The notes beneath the pieces were generated by a model. The model did not search any database. It was given only the letters and a program-made list of their open reading frames with translations, and was not told where the DNA came from. Below are positions 34,044-46,192 of a DNA stretch of 64,000 nucleotides, piece after piece. A program made the position numbers and the translations under genes. The stretch comes from Aspergillus flavus (taxonomy: Eukaryota; Ascomycota; Eurotiomycetes; Eurotiales; Aspergillaceae): the NCBI RefSeq assembly GCF_009017415.1, contig NC_092409.1, positions 6,076,001-6,140,000 on the forward strand, read 5' to 3'. Numbering within the stretch: the first letter of the stretch is position 1; each line of letters starts with the position of its first letter.

Positions 34044-36065
34044 CTTGAGGGCGGAAGCAGGGTGGATGGAATTGACGATCGGTTCGAGAACATGGGAAGA
34101 AGGAAGATTAAAAGGAAAGATCAGGGGCTGATCTGAGAACGAAAGCAGGCAGACAATTAGAAAATTAATTAGCGCTAGACACGGTAGGAGTCTAATCTTA
34201 TTAGCGTCTGAGCCACTGTCCAATCCCCGAAGTAGTGTTTAAGGGGTTCTCCCACACTAGACGGAATGCGGATAAGAATTGTATCTAAAATTGACATTCT
34301 GAAACAAGGGCTTCCATTCCGAAAACGGCTTTCGATCAATCAACTGGCCCGTTGGGCAAGGTCTCTGGGTTTTGTTTATGGGGAATGGAGGATGGAGTAC
34401 CGAGTACAATGCTGTCTTTGTTCTTCTTTTTTTCCCGATTTTTCTTATCCTGATTTCTTGTCCCTATCCTGACCCCTGATAAGCTATTCATGAGCACCTC
34501 GGTTACTAGTGGGTAGAAATCATTCTGTGCAAGCTCATAGAATACCCCTGATTTTCTATGAGCCCTTCGTTTCACATCTTCTTCAGAAGTAAATTCTCCC
34601 CGGCTTTATCCATTGACAAGAGTCCAAGGAATTGCTTGTTGGTCCAAAGAATCTGGGGAAATTTTCTGCGACACGCCAAGACCCCTGGAAAAATGCGACA
34701 TTTTCCGCCTGAGGCTGATAGAAAATCAAAGAAAGGGGGTAGGAAATAAACATAGCAATACGTACATCTATGAATATAAATAAAATTATTTATAGTTTGT
34801 CTTTATCGTTAACACATATTTTGTGGACATGGTCACTTGTAGATGATATGACGTCGTCACAAATGTAGCCTCTGTGAGGAGAATAGTATTGCCTCGTATC
34901 TCCTGCAGACATTATACCAATGTTGATTCACCTACTTATACAGAGAAAACATCTGTTAGCACTGAGTTGTATTCATTTAATCGTTCTCTACTTTTCCCAG
35001 CACAAGGCCGACTCAGGGCTTCGATCGCACCTGACAGGGTTTGCGATGATTGATTGGTGGAGACATAACTGTCCAATGTCGAACCATCCCACAAAGCAAC
35101 GGCGTTAATTGCAGGGTCAGAGAAACGGATGATCCAAAAGCGCTATTGCATATCGATGGAAAATTCTTTTACCAGTGAGCCGCTGTCTTCTACCGTACGA
35201 CGAGATCGACCAGCCATACTATGTAGGCTCTATCACGGAGTTCCAGCATGCGCACATGGTAGCAACGAACTACTCCCAGAGGTTGCGCATGTATCATTAC
35301 TACTCAGACTGACGAAGGTCAGCATAAACTCTCAAGTTGGAATGTATGGCCTCCTGGAAGCACCCTTCATAGCCGGTGCGGGGAAAGGGATGATCTTAAC
35401 TGGTTTTGGATCTCCTGAAGATCCCATTATGCAAGAGGTGATTAATTGGCCGTGGAGTGGCAAGCATACAGATCGCAAGTGGTTTGATCAGATCAGCAAA
35501 GGGCAGGACTGCAATGGACATTGAATTGGGAACATTCCTACAATGCATAGAGCAGTTTAAGACACCGATTCCCTTCTATGTGTATAGAAGCGTGGCGATT
35601 TTGAACCATCTTTAGTCACGAGCTATACTGTCAAATTGTTACTCTATGCATCTGTGCTTATTTCATGTACTTGTGTAGACCATTGGAATCTCCCTTTCTA
35701 ATCGGCCATTTTGATAGTCGTTAGTTTGTTATCTACAAGCGTAATGAGACAAATTCAATTTTTCCATCTTCATATGGTTTCCTAAGAATTAGCGATCAAT
35801 GTTTTTCATTATCCGACTATTTATTCACAGGTTTCAGGGTAATGTTATCCTTGGTTGTTATCCTAGACCCATGGAGATTATCCACAATACAAAAGAACCA
35901 AAAGTTTTAAATGAACAAACATGTCAGATAACCCATCTTCGTGTGCATGCCAAACAACTGCTTCTGACAGAGAAACAGCTACACGATAGGTACCCTCTCC
36001 TAGATTAACATGTGGCCCTCTTATCAACTACCCCTGCAGTATGTAGATACCAAACAGGAGCGAGT
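34044..36065. other. Gene-poor stretch
   Basis: 2.0 kb. A plus-strand frame at 35129-35524 and neighbouring frames are coding-like in patches (ALLHIDGKFFYQ; DEIDQPYYVGSITEF; QHAHMVATNYSQRLRMYHYY; PWSGKHTDRKWF) but lie in different frames broken by stops. I do not recognise them. They may be the debris of a gene. Confidence 0.35.
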
Positions 36066-36452
36066 CTATTTTTCAAAACAAATCACCACACCACGGTGTA
36101 CATCCACCCAGGCACCGCGATCCAGGAACGACCAAGTATTCTCGTCGTCCAATGTGACTTCGACCCGAGGTTGGTTCTGAAGGACGCGACAGATGGTATT
36201 ATGGTGAAACTTGGTGAGCTGGGCGCTTGTTGCAAAGATCTTGCCGTCTTGTTCAAGATCTGAGTTGTCGAAGAGCTCTTCGATTGCATGTGGTCTGCCA
36301 TCGGTTGCAACGGAGGCTTCGGCATGTCTGCCCGACCAGTCATTGGAAAGTTGGAGGGTCACGCTGTCTGACCAGCCATAATAGAAAGGAGTGGCGGAAG
36401 TAGAGGTGGTGAGAAGAGTGAAGAGAAGGCCAATGGTGGTTGTGATCTTCAT
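36066..36452 (-). CDS. Small secreted protein
   Basis: An intronless 128-residue frame. Residues 1-20 form a clear signal peptide (charged MK, hydrophobic core IGLLFTLL, small-residue cleavage TSTSA before TPFYYGW). The mature part of about 108 residues has just two Cys (in TICRVLQ and VICFEK), which could pair. It is polar, with no transmembrane segment, repeat or recognised domain. Start at 36452 is set by the signal peptide. A TATATATA stretch (36583-36590) about 130 bp upstream could be its TATA box. Function unknown; candidates would include a surface or effector-like protein, but nothing in the sequence decides this. Confidence 0.75.
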   Translation of the reverse strand: MKITTTIGLLFTLLTTSTSATPFYYGWSDSVTLQLSNDWSGRHAEASVATDGRPHAIEELFDNSDLEQDGKIFATSAQLTKFHHNTICRVLQNQPRVEVTLDDENTWSFLDRGAWVDVHRGVVICFEK

Positions 36453-37960
36453 ATTGGATGATTGTTGGTAACGCTTATTGGTTGCTTGGTTTTGCGGTTT
36501 GAGGTTGAATGATCTAACTGCGCTGAAACTTGTTGTACTTGAATCACTAGCCAGTGTCTATGCGAGATTGTGAGCATTGTCATATATATAGCTTTTTTGT
36601 CGTTCTAAGTTCATAGATTCAGAGTCAATTGTATCATGAAGACGATATCACAACCATAGTTCCATGGATGAAAAACAGGATGGCTTGTACCGGTAGGTCA
36701 TGTAACTGCATGCGGACGACATTCATATTAAACTCATCAAACCAATTATTGAAGTCCGAGCTTTCCGAAACAGATTGAACTTTATAGTAAAGCTGTAGTC
36801 CAATAGCTATAGGAGCCGCTCTTTACTATCATACATTTCTAATAGAGTCATGATATCTACGATTGTAATATACACTATCTCATGTCAACCAGAACTATCT
36901 ACAGCTTTTCTAGCGCCGGGATAAAACGTTTACCGGAGGCTGAGCAACCTAATGCTTCGGAAAGAGCACCACGTTTTTGGGCGTCACAAACTCTATGTCT
37001 ATTTTCTAGGTTGACCCATCGTACGTCTAGTAATAGTATGCACGCCCTTCACTTCGAATGTTAGTGAAGCGAACATAGACATGATGAAGTCACGATCAAG
37101 ACCTACAACACGCAAAACATCAGCATGCAATTAATTCCCTTTAATGCTCAATACTATATAGACAGAGAGCAGGGGTTGGAAAAGAGGGATAAATCCTTAT
37201 CCGGAAAGCCCAACACAATGGAAACTGGTATTGATATTACAGTGCCACAACAACAAAGACATAACCACACGCATACAGAAGTCTTGTCATATTCTAGACG
37301 TCAATTAGAGTTATCTACCGGTTTATCCGTCCGGTCCCGCGGCCGCAACCGTCGACGACTGAACCATATCCACTTGCGCCGAAAGCTAAAATTGGTCTTG
37401 ACGTAATGACATCGGAGTTGGTCCACTAATTGGTGAAGCATGCCATGTTAGAAGACAATTGTAGTCAATGAAATGTTTCCCCATGTCCTAGGTTTAGTTA
37501 TTCAATCTGGTACCAATCTGCTGATGCAACGTCAGGTTTGGCAGATGCACCAGTCCGTAGAACCGGGTTGACGTCCACAAACCCGCTACAGTGAAGCTTA
37601 AAGAACAACCTTTTGCTTGGATGGTTAACAGCAAGCTCTAGCTCTGGGTCCATCTAGGATTCAATCAATCTAGGTCATACTTCGAGGTGACTATAAGTGT
37701 TTAGCCATGAACCCGCGCCTCAGCCCGAGAACCGTGACATGTCAATTAGAAAGTGATCGACCGCAAATTGGATTGAAAACAAAAAGTGAGTTATTCTTTA
37801 CAAAGAGAGTATATTTTCTCCATGTAAGGAGTGTTTCATATTAAAGAAGTATTTGCACAAAAGTTATTCACAAATCGCTTAATACAATGAAGACGCACAA
37901 AGAGACATCGAGCCTTTATACAAGTCTCTGCGCCAAAGAACGAAACACTAAAGCACAAAC
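36453..37960. other. Intergenic
   Basis: 1.5 kb. One plus-strand frame (37125-37406, 93 residues, basic C-terminus) has no recognised features. A TATA-like element for the secreted protein lies at its left end. No gene called. Confidence 0.4.
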
Positions 37961-38596
37961 TTAGTTGGCCCAGCAAGGCTTGGGCTCCTTGGTCCCAACG
38001 ACGTGAGCAGCAATGCCAATGCAATCCTTGTTGCCACCCGGGTTAGCGACACCAGAGGAGGCCCAGATGCTGTAGCCGTCGGCACCGGGGCAGGCGATGA
38101 GGCTGGATCCGTCGAACTCGAGGTGGCCATCCTTGATGGCCCAGCCTTTGCGCTCGGCGTTCTTGGGAGCGGGCTCGACACCGACGGTGTAGCCAATCTT
38201 GCCCTGGCCTGTGATATTGTCAGCTTGTGGTGCACATTCTTGGGGTATGGGTGGAAGGCATCACGTACCCATGCCGGAGCGGTCAACGTAGATCTCCTGG
38301 GGACGAGCGGTGTCATCGTAGATGTTGAGAACACCGTCGTTGATATAGAAACTGGTCTCCTGGCAGCTGTTGCTCTTGTTCTGAAGGCCAGCGATCAGGC
38401 TACCCTTGGCGGCGCTGAAGCCAGCGTTCTGGACACCGCTACCGGAGTGAATGGCGATGACGCCGAAGAAGTGAGGGGCATCAGTGGCAGGGGTGGAAGA
38501 CGGGGTCGCAGCAGGAGCGGAGGTGCTGTCAGCGGCCGGGGCAGCGGCGGCAGTAGCAACGATGGAGGCAGCGAGAGCAAGGTTCTTGAACTGCAT
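37961..38596 (-). CDS. phiA: Cell wall protein PhiA (conidiophore/phialide protein)
   Basis: Two exons on the minus strand, 38596-38269 and 38208-37961, with a 60-bp intron, encode 191 residues. It is a secreted cell-wall protein known in Aspergillus as PhiA, needed for phialide and conidium development in A. nidulans. Seen here: a signal peptide (MQFKNLALAASIVATAAA), a Ser/Thr/Ala/Pro-rich linker to about residue 40 (APAATPSSTPATDA), then the family core FFGVIAIHSGSGVQNAGFSA, YINDGVLNIYDD, QEIYVDRSGMGQGKIGYTVG, LIACPGADGYSIWASSG, with conserved Cys residues and the end PKPCWAN. The start at 38596 is set by the signal peptide; upstream in-frame Met codons are in the leader. Codon use is strongly C-ending, as for highly expressed genes. 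Confidence 0.93.
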
Positions 38597-41526
38597 TTTG
38601 AAAGTTTGATGGTAAACGAGTGGTTTTGGAGAAAACGAAGGTGTTTTAAACGATTGGATTGATGGATTGATTGATTGACTGATGAGTGGAATGATAGCAG
38701 AGAGAAGGGGAGTGAGAACAGCTTTATATGTTGGCAATGACAACCTAATCAAGTCGATGGAGTCTCTTCCAAGACATTGATGTCAACTATTAACCGCTAA
38801 CTGTCAGCTCTCAAGATCGAAATCTTAGGAACAACGGGAGAATGCCGCGGTTCGACTGGTGCCATGTTGTCATCCTGCAGAGTAGGCTACCTAGAACTAT
38901 AATTAGCCGGTCCACTCCCGCAGTCCGTTGATTTAGTTTCATTTCGGCCCAAGGTCAGCGATATAATTGGGGTCTTGACCATCACGTGGGGCGCTGTGCC
39001 CTCCTTTGCCACGCTTGGTAGCCCTCGGAATCGAGGGAGCAGCCAATCAGGGAATAGGAGTCGTTAATTTAATCATTAATTTTAGGAGAGACAGTTGTTT
39101 CGCAGAGATGAGATTCTAAACGGGTAGAAAAACAACCGCTGCTCCACACTACAGACATTGTCTCATTCTAGTGTCCGTCATTGGCTCCTTAGACTGGAGT
39201 TGATCCGGAGCAATGCCCTAAACATAGTAGATGGAGCGTCAATCTTCGATCAACATCCTTGTTGTCTCCTCACGCCACTGAAAATCCCCCGCCAGCGAGA
39301 TGGGAGGACGGGTCACCGCGACTGTTGTCATGATGATGAGGTTTACTCCATTACGTCCTCTTGACTAGTGAAAAAGCTATGATTCTCTGGGCAAAACAAT
39401 ACCAGTGGGCAGGCTTTCTACAGACTAAGACAGGGGTACAATGATTCGAGACAAAATTCGATAATGGGTGCAGATCCAACCCCATTTTCAGAAACCGTTA
39501 ATTTGGATACGGGGCGAGATCCGGCTGTGGCGCAGTAACTATAACCACATTTCTAGAAGAAACGGACCCTCGGGAACAATCTGACGATTTCAACCGACTA
39601 TGCATGATTGTAGGATCGATACACTGCAGAACTATTGCCCAGAACTGCATGTCTTAAGATTTGCGAGGCGCTGGAAAATGCCTCCATGCACATCGGTCAA
39701 CCCGGTCCGCCCAACTTCGCATTCTTCTAACCATGCTAGACATCGCCTGCAGGTTCGGACGTACTTCGGCGATTATCCTAAAATAGATCCTTCCAATTTA
39801 TGGGCTCTGCTACATTGTATCCAAGCATTCCCTCCAGCGATCAGTTCCAGATCGACGCGGTAATCATTCGTCCCACCTTTTGTACCTCACCTGAAAAGAA
39901 CGGGTGCAACTGGCCGACATATCCATCCATCATGAGAGCATTCTCTTAGTGGCTATATGTCGGGGTCTACAAGGCCAATCAACTTTCACACAGGGCTTAA
40001 TAATGAGACCGTTTTTTATTTTAGCTTCTCCGATCCACTACTACAATAAGAAATATATGGCATCAATAGAGTTCAGCTAGATCAGTCCTTCACCAGATCG
40101 ACACGATGGAGGTGCGGTGGAACTATGAGAAGCCTGAGAGGTAATTCTTCCCCCTAGCTTAAGGTAATCTGCTCTACCTCCCGGATCAGGTTCATCCGTG
40201 GGCTATCAGGGGGCTCTACAGTTACCGTGGGTAAGATGCCTCTCTTTGCTGAGACTAAAGGACTCATCTGTCTGTCTAAATTTATATTATCTGTCTTAAA
40301 CAACTTTCCTAGTGTAGAAGGCAAGCGCGACACTTGGCACCCCTCTTGGAGTCGAGATATTGGCTAGAGTCTATTAAAATTTGGTTAACATAGGGCAACA
40401 ATGATGTGTTCATTTCGTGTTCATAGTATGAACAATATAGACAGTAGAGACGGTAGGAAACCTGTATAATATGTGGAGTTCGAAAGTAAACCAAGGATGT
40501 CACAGGGAGCCCTTTGAATGAGCTATAGGCCGGTTATACTCGTGTGTTTTCAAGATACATCCGAACAGGCGGGCATCCGCTGTGCAGTAGGTACATTGAT
40601 TTATGCTTCTAAGCACTTTCAGCGTAGCACAAATGCACCGCTCGAAGCTGACAATTTTGCAGGAGGCTCTCAATTTTGTGATCTAGTTAAGCCTTCTGAT
40701 GGCTTTTCTATATCTTTCTCTTTTTTGTGTTCCTTTCCTTGTTTACGTGACCGATTTAATTCGGATCAGGTACATGGGTTCCAAGGACCAGGGGGTATGG
40801 CCTCCTGCAATATATATAGAGCATTTTCCATTGTTGCAATTATTCTTTGGATCTGCTATGATAAATCAACGAGCCATGCTCATGCATATACTGGGAAGAT
40901 CTGTAAATTAAGATAGCTCATGGGATATTTGGAGAACTTCGCAATAGATTTTCATGCACCGAGTCGAGGGTGTGTAAATACCGTCTTAACGCGAATGCCT
41001 CTACAGGAAGGTTATGTAGACAGGGGATAATGAATTATTATTTTGTGACTGAAGCCTATAAAGAAACCATTTTTGTATGTTGATTGTGAACTCAATGAGG
41101 TTGAATCTCTTTAGATTCCTACTATTAAGTGGAATATCGGGTGCTTGGGGTTCTACCTGTGTTGTATATATATATCCGCTCGGATTGTAGCACGATATGT
41201 GTACACTTTCACTTCAAGTGAACATAAACATTGAATCGCAGTTGACTGACTACAACTTTCTACACATACGATACTATGTTTTATTTATGAGGATTTGCTA
41301 TCGCAGTTATGGAACAGGAATGGACTTGTGATGTATTCACCGCGGTGCAGCTGGGACTGACCAACCGTCGCGAGCTAGAAGAATGAATCATCGGCGATCC
41401 GGAGAATATAATGAACAAATGCATAAAGGGAAAGCATGAAAAGAACATACTTTATGTCCCTTGTGATAGGGAAACAATAACAAAGAGAAAGGCGAGGGTG
41501 AGAGAGCGGGAAAAAAAAATGATAAA
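38597..41526. other. Gene-poor stretch
   Basis: 2.9 kb between phiA and the tRNA. The first few hundred bases are the phiA promoter (a TTTATA element near 38720). The remainder is AT-rich with short frames and shows nothing recognisable. Confidence 0.5.
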
Positions 41527-41598
41527 TGGACTTGAGGGGAATTGAACCCCCGACTTCTCGCATGCGAAGCGAGCACTCTACCACTGAGTTACAAGCCC
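41527..41598 (-). tRNA. tRNA-Ala (CGC)
   Basis: A 72-nt cloverleaf on the minus strand: acceptor GGGCTTG pairs with CAAGTCC, followed by discriminator A. The D arm includes ACTCAGTGGTAGAGT. The anticodon arm is CTCGC-TTCGCAT-GCGAG with anticodon CGC. The T arm is GGGGGTTCAATTCCCCT. No intron; no encoded CCA, as expected for a nuclear eukaryotic tRNA. Confidence 0.95.
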
Positions 41599-43337
41599 GA
41601 GTAACCAAAAGATGAGTAATCTCTATAGCATAAGTATGTTGCAATGCTGGAAATGAAAATGGCAGCTGCATGCGGCCTTGTGTCCCACATGTAACCCTAG
41701 ACCCTCCGACCTGTTCACGGCCATAGATATGTCCTCGTGGACGACTGAATGCGTCAGCTATGTGAAGTGTCGATTAAAGCACATCCCTTGTCTCTCACAG
41801 GATAAAACATACTGAGGAATCAGGGTGCTGGACCGAACAGATAAGCTTGATTGGCAACTTGATGGGATGATAAATAGGAATTACACGCGCAAAATAGCCG
41901 CCCAAGACTTGCCAGTAACTAGGTTTCTGTATAATCGGGACTGATTCCTATTTCAGTAACTTGCAGACACCGTACGCGTCGTACCTCGACATGATGCATT
42001 GGGTAAGGGCGCCGCAAGGCAAATAAAGTATTATTAGACCTACTGGAATAGGCACAACCAACCATCGTGCCGGACTTCCGAGTGGCGTTGATAAGCAACA
42101 TTTACTACCAGGAACCAAAATTGTATACGAAGTACAAAAGTACCGTCGCCATATCCGGGGAGTCAATGTTCTATCCGTGGGGCAGCGAAAAAAGTTTCCG
42201 CTCCGCCATACAGAGGAGGAAAGACGCACTCGTTGCCGCGGCACAACTCCGCCCAGCCCCGATTGTGGGAAAAGCGGATACGATAAGGGAGGCTGTTGGT
42301 AGATTCAGAGCTGTAAGTGGATTATCTGGGTGGCCGATCAATGCGGCCACGGTAGGTCGGCACTCCAGCTATAATTTGTTTGGCAGCCGCGATTTGCCAC
42401 TGAAAAAGCGAAAACTCAGCCAAATCTACCCGCGCAGTATCAGCTCAGCTCACCATCCGAGGTCATGAGTGTCTTCCAGAAGCTCCAGCAAACAACTAGT
42501 GGCGCATCGCCGTCGCGCTAAAGTTGTTAGCGGGATAGATGGCGTGCGCCCTCGAAGCATATGGATTTCTCAACACGGGAGGTCTGGAACCAGGATTGGG
42601 TCAGATGACCCTCGAAAGTTGCTGGCAACAAAAGAATTGCTGACACTTGTTCCACTCTGGGCAGCGACGCAGTGATTGAGAATGGTGTGGTTTGAGAACA
42701 TCACCCAATCTTCGCTTGCAAGTGTAGACGTGTCAATTGTCCGAGGCGGTCACATTAACCCTATAATGGAGAACCCCGGATTTTAGTTCTGTTGCATCAA
42801 ACTGGATATCTCGAGTAATTGAGTCGGAAAACTTTAATAATCGATCTAAATTTTGGCAGAAAGCTCTCAAAAAGAAAAAGGGAGCTACCCCTGGCGAATT
42901 AAATTATTAATAAGCCCCCGTTATTAGCATCGTGAGTTTGGTGAGTCGGGGAGCCATGGGACACGATCTCCGGGCGGTGAGGGAGGGTTTTTAGAGCTAC
43001 AATACAAATTAGGATAGTGAAATGTAAAAGAAATCGCGACATTCAACCAGAACAATCGCCCAGACCCGCTCTCAACGCTATTTTGCATTGAAGAGGGGGA
43101 TGACCTGGCAACTTTCGAGGAGATGGCGGTCAGGATGATCATCGCTAAGAGTTTTCTGGCATTCTCCTATCATGGTTGTCTATTTATTGCCCCATCCTCT
43201 TCTCCACTGTGGACCCCCTGAACCATTTATTCTGGAATCCAGGCACAGAACTTTTCCCTTCTTTCTCTTTTATCTATTCAAACGCCTCTCCGTCTCACGT
43301 CCGATTCCCAAACGTCCGATTCACCTCTCCCTTCACC
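41599..43337. other. Intergenic, tRNA to F-box gene
   Basis: 1.7 kb. A GC-richer patch at 42.06-42.67 kb holds a plus frame of 133 residues with no recognised features. The last 150 bp before 43338 are C/T-rich, as in fungal promoters and leaders. No gene called. Confidence 0.4.
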
Positions 43338-44774
43338 ATGGCGTACGATTGTTACTGCGCAATCTGCGGTGTTAGCTTCACCGGCATGCACATCGAGTCC
43401 CCGTCGGAAACCGCGATCGAACGACGAAGACGGTGGATTGAGAAGAGATGTCGGGCGCTCGAGGCCGGCCAGGACATCAGCCAAATTTCTACCGAAGAAA
43501 ATGATGCCCCCGTGCGCAGCTACGACCCTCGTTTAGTCGACACCGATAACATCTCCTGGCTCTACAAGGCATACTGCCTGGGATCGAATCCTCCCTCCGG
43601 TACTTCGAAGACGAACAAGTACGTTCTTGGATACGTTTCCGGCGAGCCAATTGCGGTCTAACACGGTTGCAGAGCGTTTATTGCTGGTCCGGGATATTAT
43701 GCGGATATTGTAGGCGACCCCCGAATATACTTTGAAGCAAGCCACAGTTCGAGAAGCTTACACGCCACTTTGACAGGGAGAACTAGTGGTGAAACCCGGC
43801 AATGGTATGCGTTACACGAGGCTGCCGAATTGCATAAGCGTGGCTAATTTTATCTTAAGATCAATATCAGCCGTCGTCCCGGAAAACCTTCATGTGGTCG
43901 GTTTTGACCTCTCCGATCCCTCTCCCTCGAAGGGAGAAAAATAAACACCTCATCGCTAACTCTTTTGCAGTTATGACGAGGGAACCGAAGACGCAGCCGG
44001 CCCAGTCCTCCCATTCCATTGGAGCTGTTTCGAAATCTTGACCCGAGTCCTCACGGGTTCCACCGAGATCAGCCGTGTCAACCTCAACGCTCTTTACGGT
44101 GTCATGTCCGCTTTGACCAACCATTCCTCGTTGCATCTGAGCTACGGAAACGATATTTCACGGTCACAGGGCCGTTACTGGGAATGCATTCCTGGTGCAG
44201 AGGTAAGCGTGATCACACCAGAGATTAGACTGCAATGCCCCTAACGTATTGCCATTTCTGCCATCAACAGTACTGTGCCAAGAACCCAACAGATACCCCC
44301 ATGGTCGACGAGCTTTTCCAAAACCTGAGCACGGATAGTAAATTTAAGCGCCCTTCGCTAGAGATTGAGCTCCGGGAACGACGCCCCACCGATCCATTTG
44401 GCCAACTACCTCTCGAGATCGCACAGCAGATTTGCATGTTTTTGCCCGGAGATTCGCTGAAAGCTCTTGCTCAAGCTTCTCTCAGTGTTCAAATGATCAC
44501 CCAGGATAACTCGTTCTGGAAGCGTTTTATGCAGTGGGACATGCCGTGGCTCTGGGAATTCCAGACGCTCCAGAATCAAAAGGACGTCAACTACAAATCA
44601 CTTTACCTGTGGCTGAACAAAATGACCACTCCACGGTACGGCATGGACGATTTGAACCTCATGGGCGTTGCCAACCGCAGACGCGTCTGGGGCGTGTGCG
44701 AACAACTTGCAAGCCGGTACAACAAAACCACCGGCCAGGCGCCCGCTGAAGCGATGAAATGGGGTCGCGATTAA
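43338..44774 (+). CDS. F-box domain protein
   Basis: Four exons: 43338-43618, 43673-43804, 43971-44202, 44271-44774. They encode 382 residues; intron 2 is long for this window (166 bp). The N-terminus has a Cys-rich start (CYCAICGVSF), the middle has PFHWSCFEILTRVL, and the F-box follows at about residues 245-295: DPFGQLPLEIAQQICMFLPG, then LKALAQASLSVQMITQDNSFWKRF. F-box proteins bind Skp1 and serve as substrate receptors of SCF ubiquitin ligases. The lineage-specific fungal group with a Cys-rich N-terminus and a central F-box is common in Aspergillus; its targets are unknown. Such proteins are often longer, and the frame after the stop has a short coding-like piece in another phase, so a C-terminal truncation is possible. 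Confidence 0.85.
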
Positions 44775-46192
44775 GCATCTGCGGAGATGAGATCTACGAC
44801 ATTGATTGCTATGTTTTGACTGCCGAGGTGAGTCTAGACCCCCGAGGTATATGGAGTCGCTCTATATTGAAGAGAGCTAATGTGGCAAATATACAGGGAC
44901 TCTTGCGGGAAATTATTTCAGCCATATGATACCACAGCTCTATTACCTGGTTTCGACCTTTGCATTGCTTCGTTATTCATTCTTTGGAGTTCATCCGGCG
45001 TTGGGACTGGGTCGGTTGCCAATTCTCAACTTTCTGCCTTTATTAGCGTCAAGCATTATAGATATAGACCATCTTTTTTTTTTTTATCTGACGAATCTAT
45101 AATGAACCCAACGATTGACTTGATACCACACAATTGCGTTGCACCTACATATTCAACAGATTTATGTTATCTTCCTGTTTTGGAAGACGGGTCGATTGTT
45201 AGTAGCACACCATCTAATAAAGCTTCGCATCTAAATTTAGACAATGGCAGCAATCTGGTAGAAATCTTTACCGGCGAAACTGGTATTATTCTGTTACTAT
45301 AGTATCAAACCAATCCAATCGATCTGTGGCAAATGTGGCAATCTTTGGTGGATCGGAATACGTTCGGAGCATTGTCGGAGGTATTGTGTTCGATTCTATC
45401 CCATTCCAGCGCCGCCAGCATCGCGACCGCACGTTAAATTTAGTATCACATTTGATGATAGTATTGTCGTTGCTCAGATGTATGTTGCGTTGCCTTGTCT
45501 CTGAATAGAAACTCCAAATTGCCTTGCTGTGGTTGGTGGCTGGGTTTGGAGTGACCTTTGTTCCTCGTAGTGCACTAAACCCTTCTGACGAAAAGATGTC
45601 TTTGAAGCTTCGATCGTTTCTATAGACGGGGTGTTCACCTTTTACGTACATCTACTCTGTAGATTGTGGTTTACTCCGTGGAGCGCCACGGGCAACCGGT
45701 TAGCAGTGAGAACCCGTGTTAAAGCCAACCCTAAGTTTGCCCAACGCCCTACTTAAGTGTAAAAGCTTCTAGTCTCACACATCTCCTGATTTAAACTACC
45801 CATTCCGCTACAAGAGAGCAATTATCTACCGTACTCAACCCTAGGACAAAGGTCTTTGAGATTGATTCAAGTTGCGGAAAGCTCCATCCGCATTCCCGAC
45901 GCCCTGAAACTGTGCTGAAACGTTATGCTTACGGTCTTGACGTTTCAATCCTCACATTTAGTTTAAAGAAGCCTTCTAGAATACTTCACTGTAACCACTT
46001 GCATTGGGTCGGAACTTGCCGGACCACATCTGCCAAGCGAACGGTGAAGAGCTGGACCATTTCGTCAGTCTGACGCCAGCATTCCTTCAAAAGAGGTGTA
46101 ACTCTTCGTATTTCTGCTGAGATTTGGTACATCATATTGGCAAGCCCATTAAGTACACTGTCAATCAACGATATAGAGGTACTGTCATCTAA
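44775..46192. other. Intergenic
   Basis: 1.4 kb between the F-box gene and the molybdenum cluster. It contains an ATTTTTTTTT run near 45070 and short frames on both strands. A 73-residue minus frame (45986-46207) overlaps the start of mobA and is not supported. No gene seen. Confidence 0.45.

Noticed and set aside
37125..37406. 93-residue frame with a basic C-terminus
   Set aside because: Low-complexity charged sequence without a recognisable family; not enough to call a gene.
42067..42468. 133-residue plus-strand frame in a GC-richer patch
   Set aside because: An equally long minus frame overlaps it and neither has family features.
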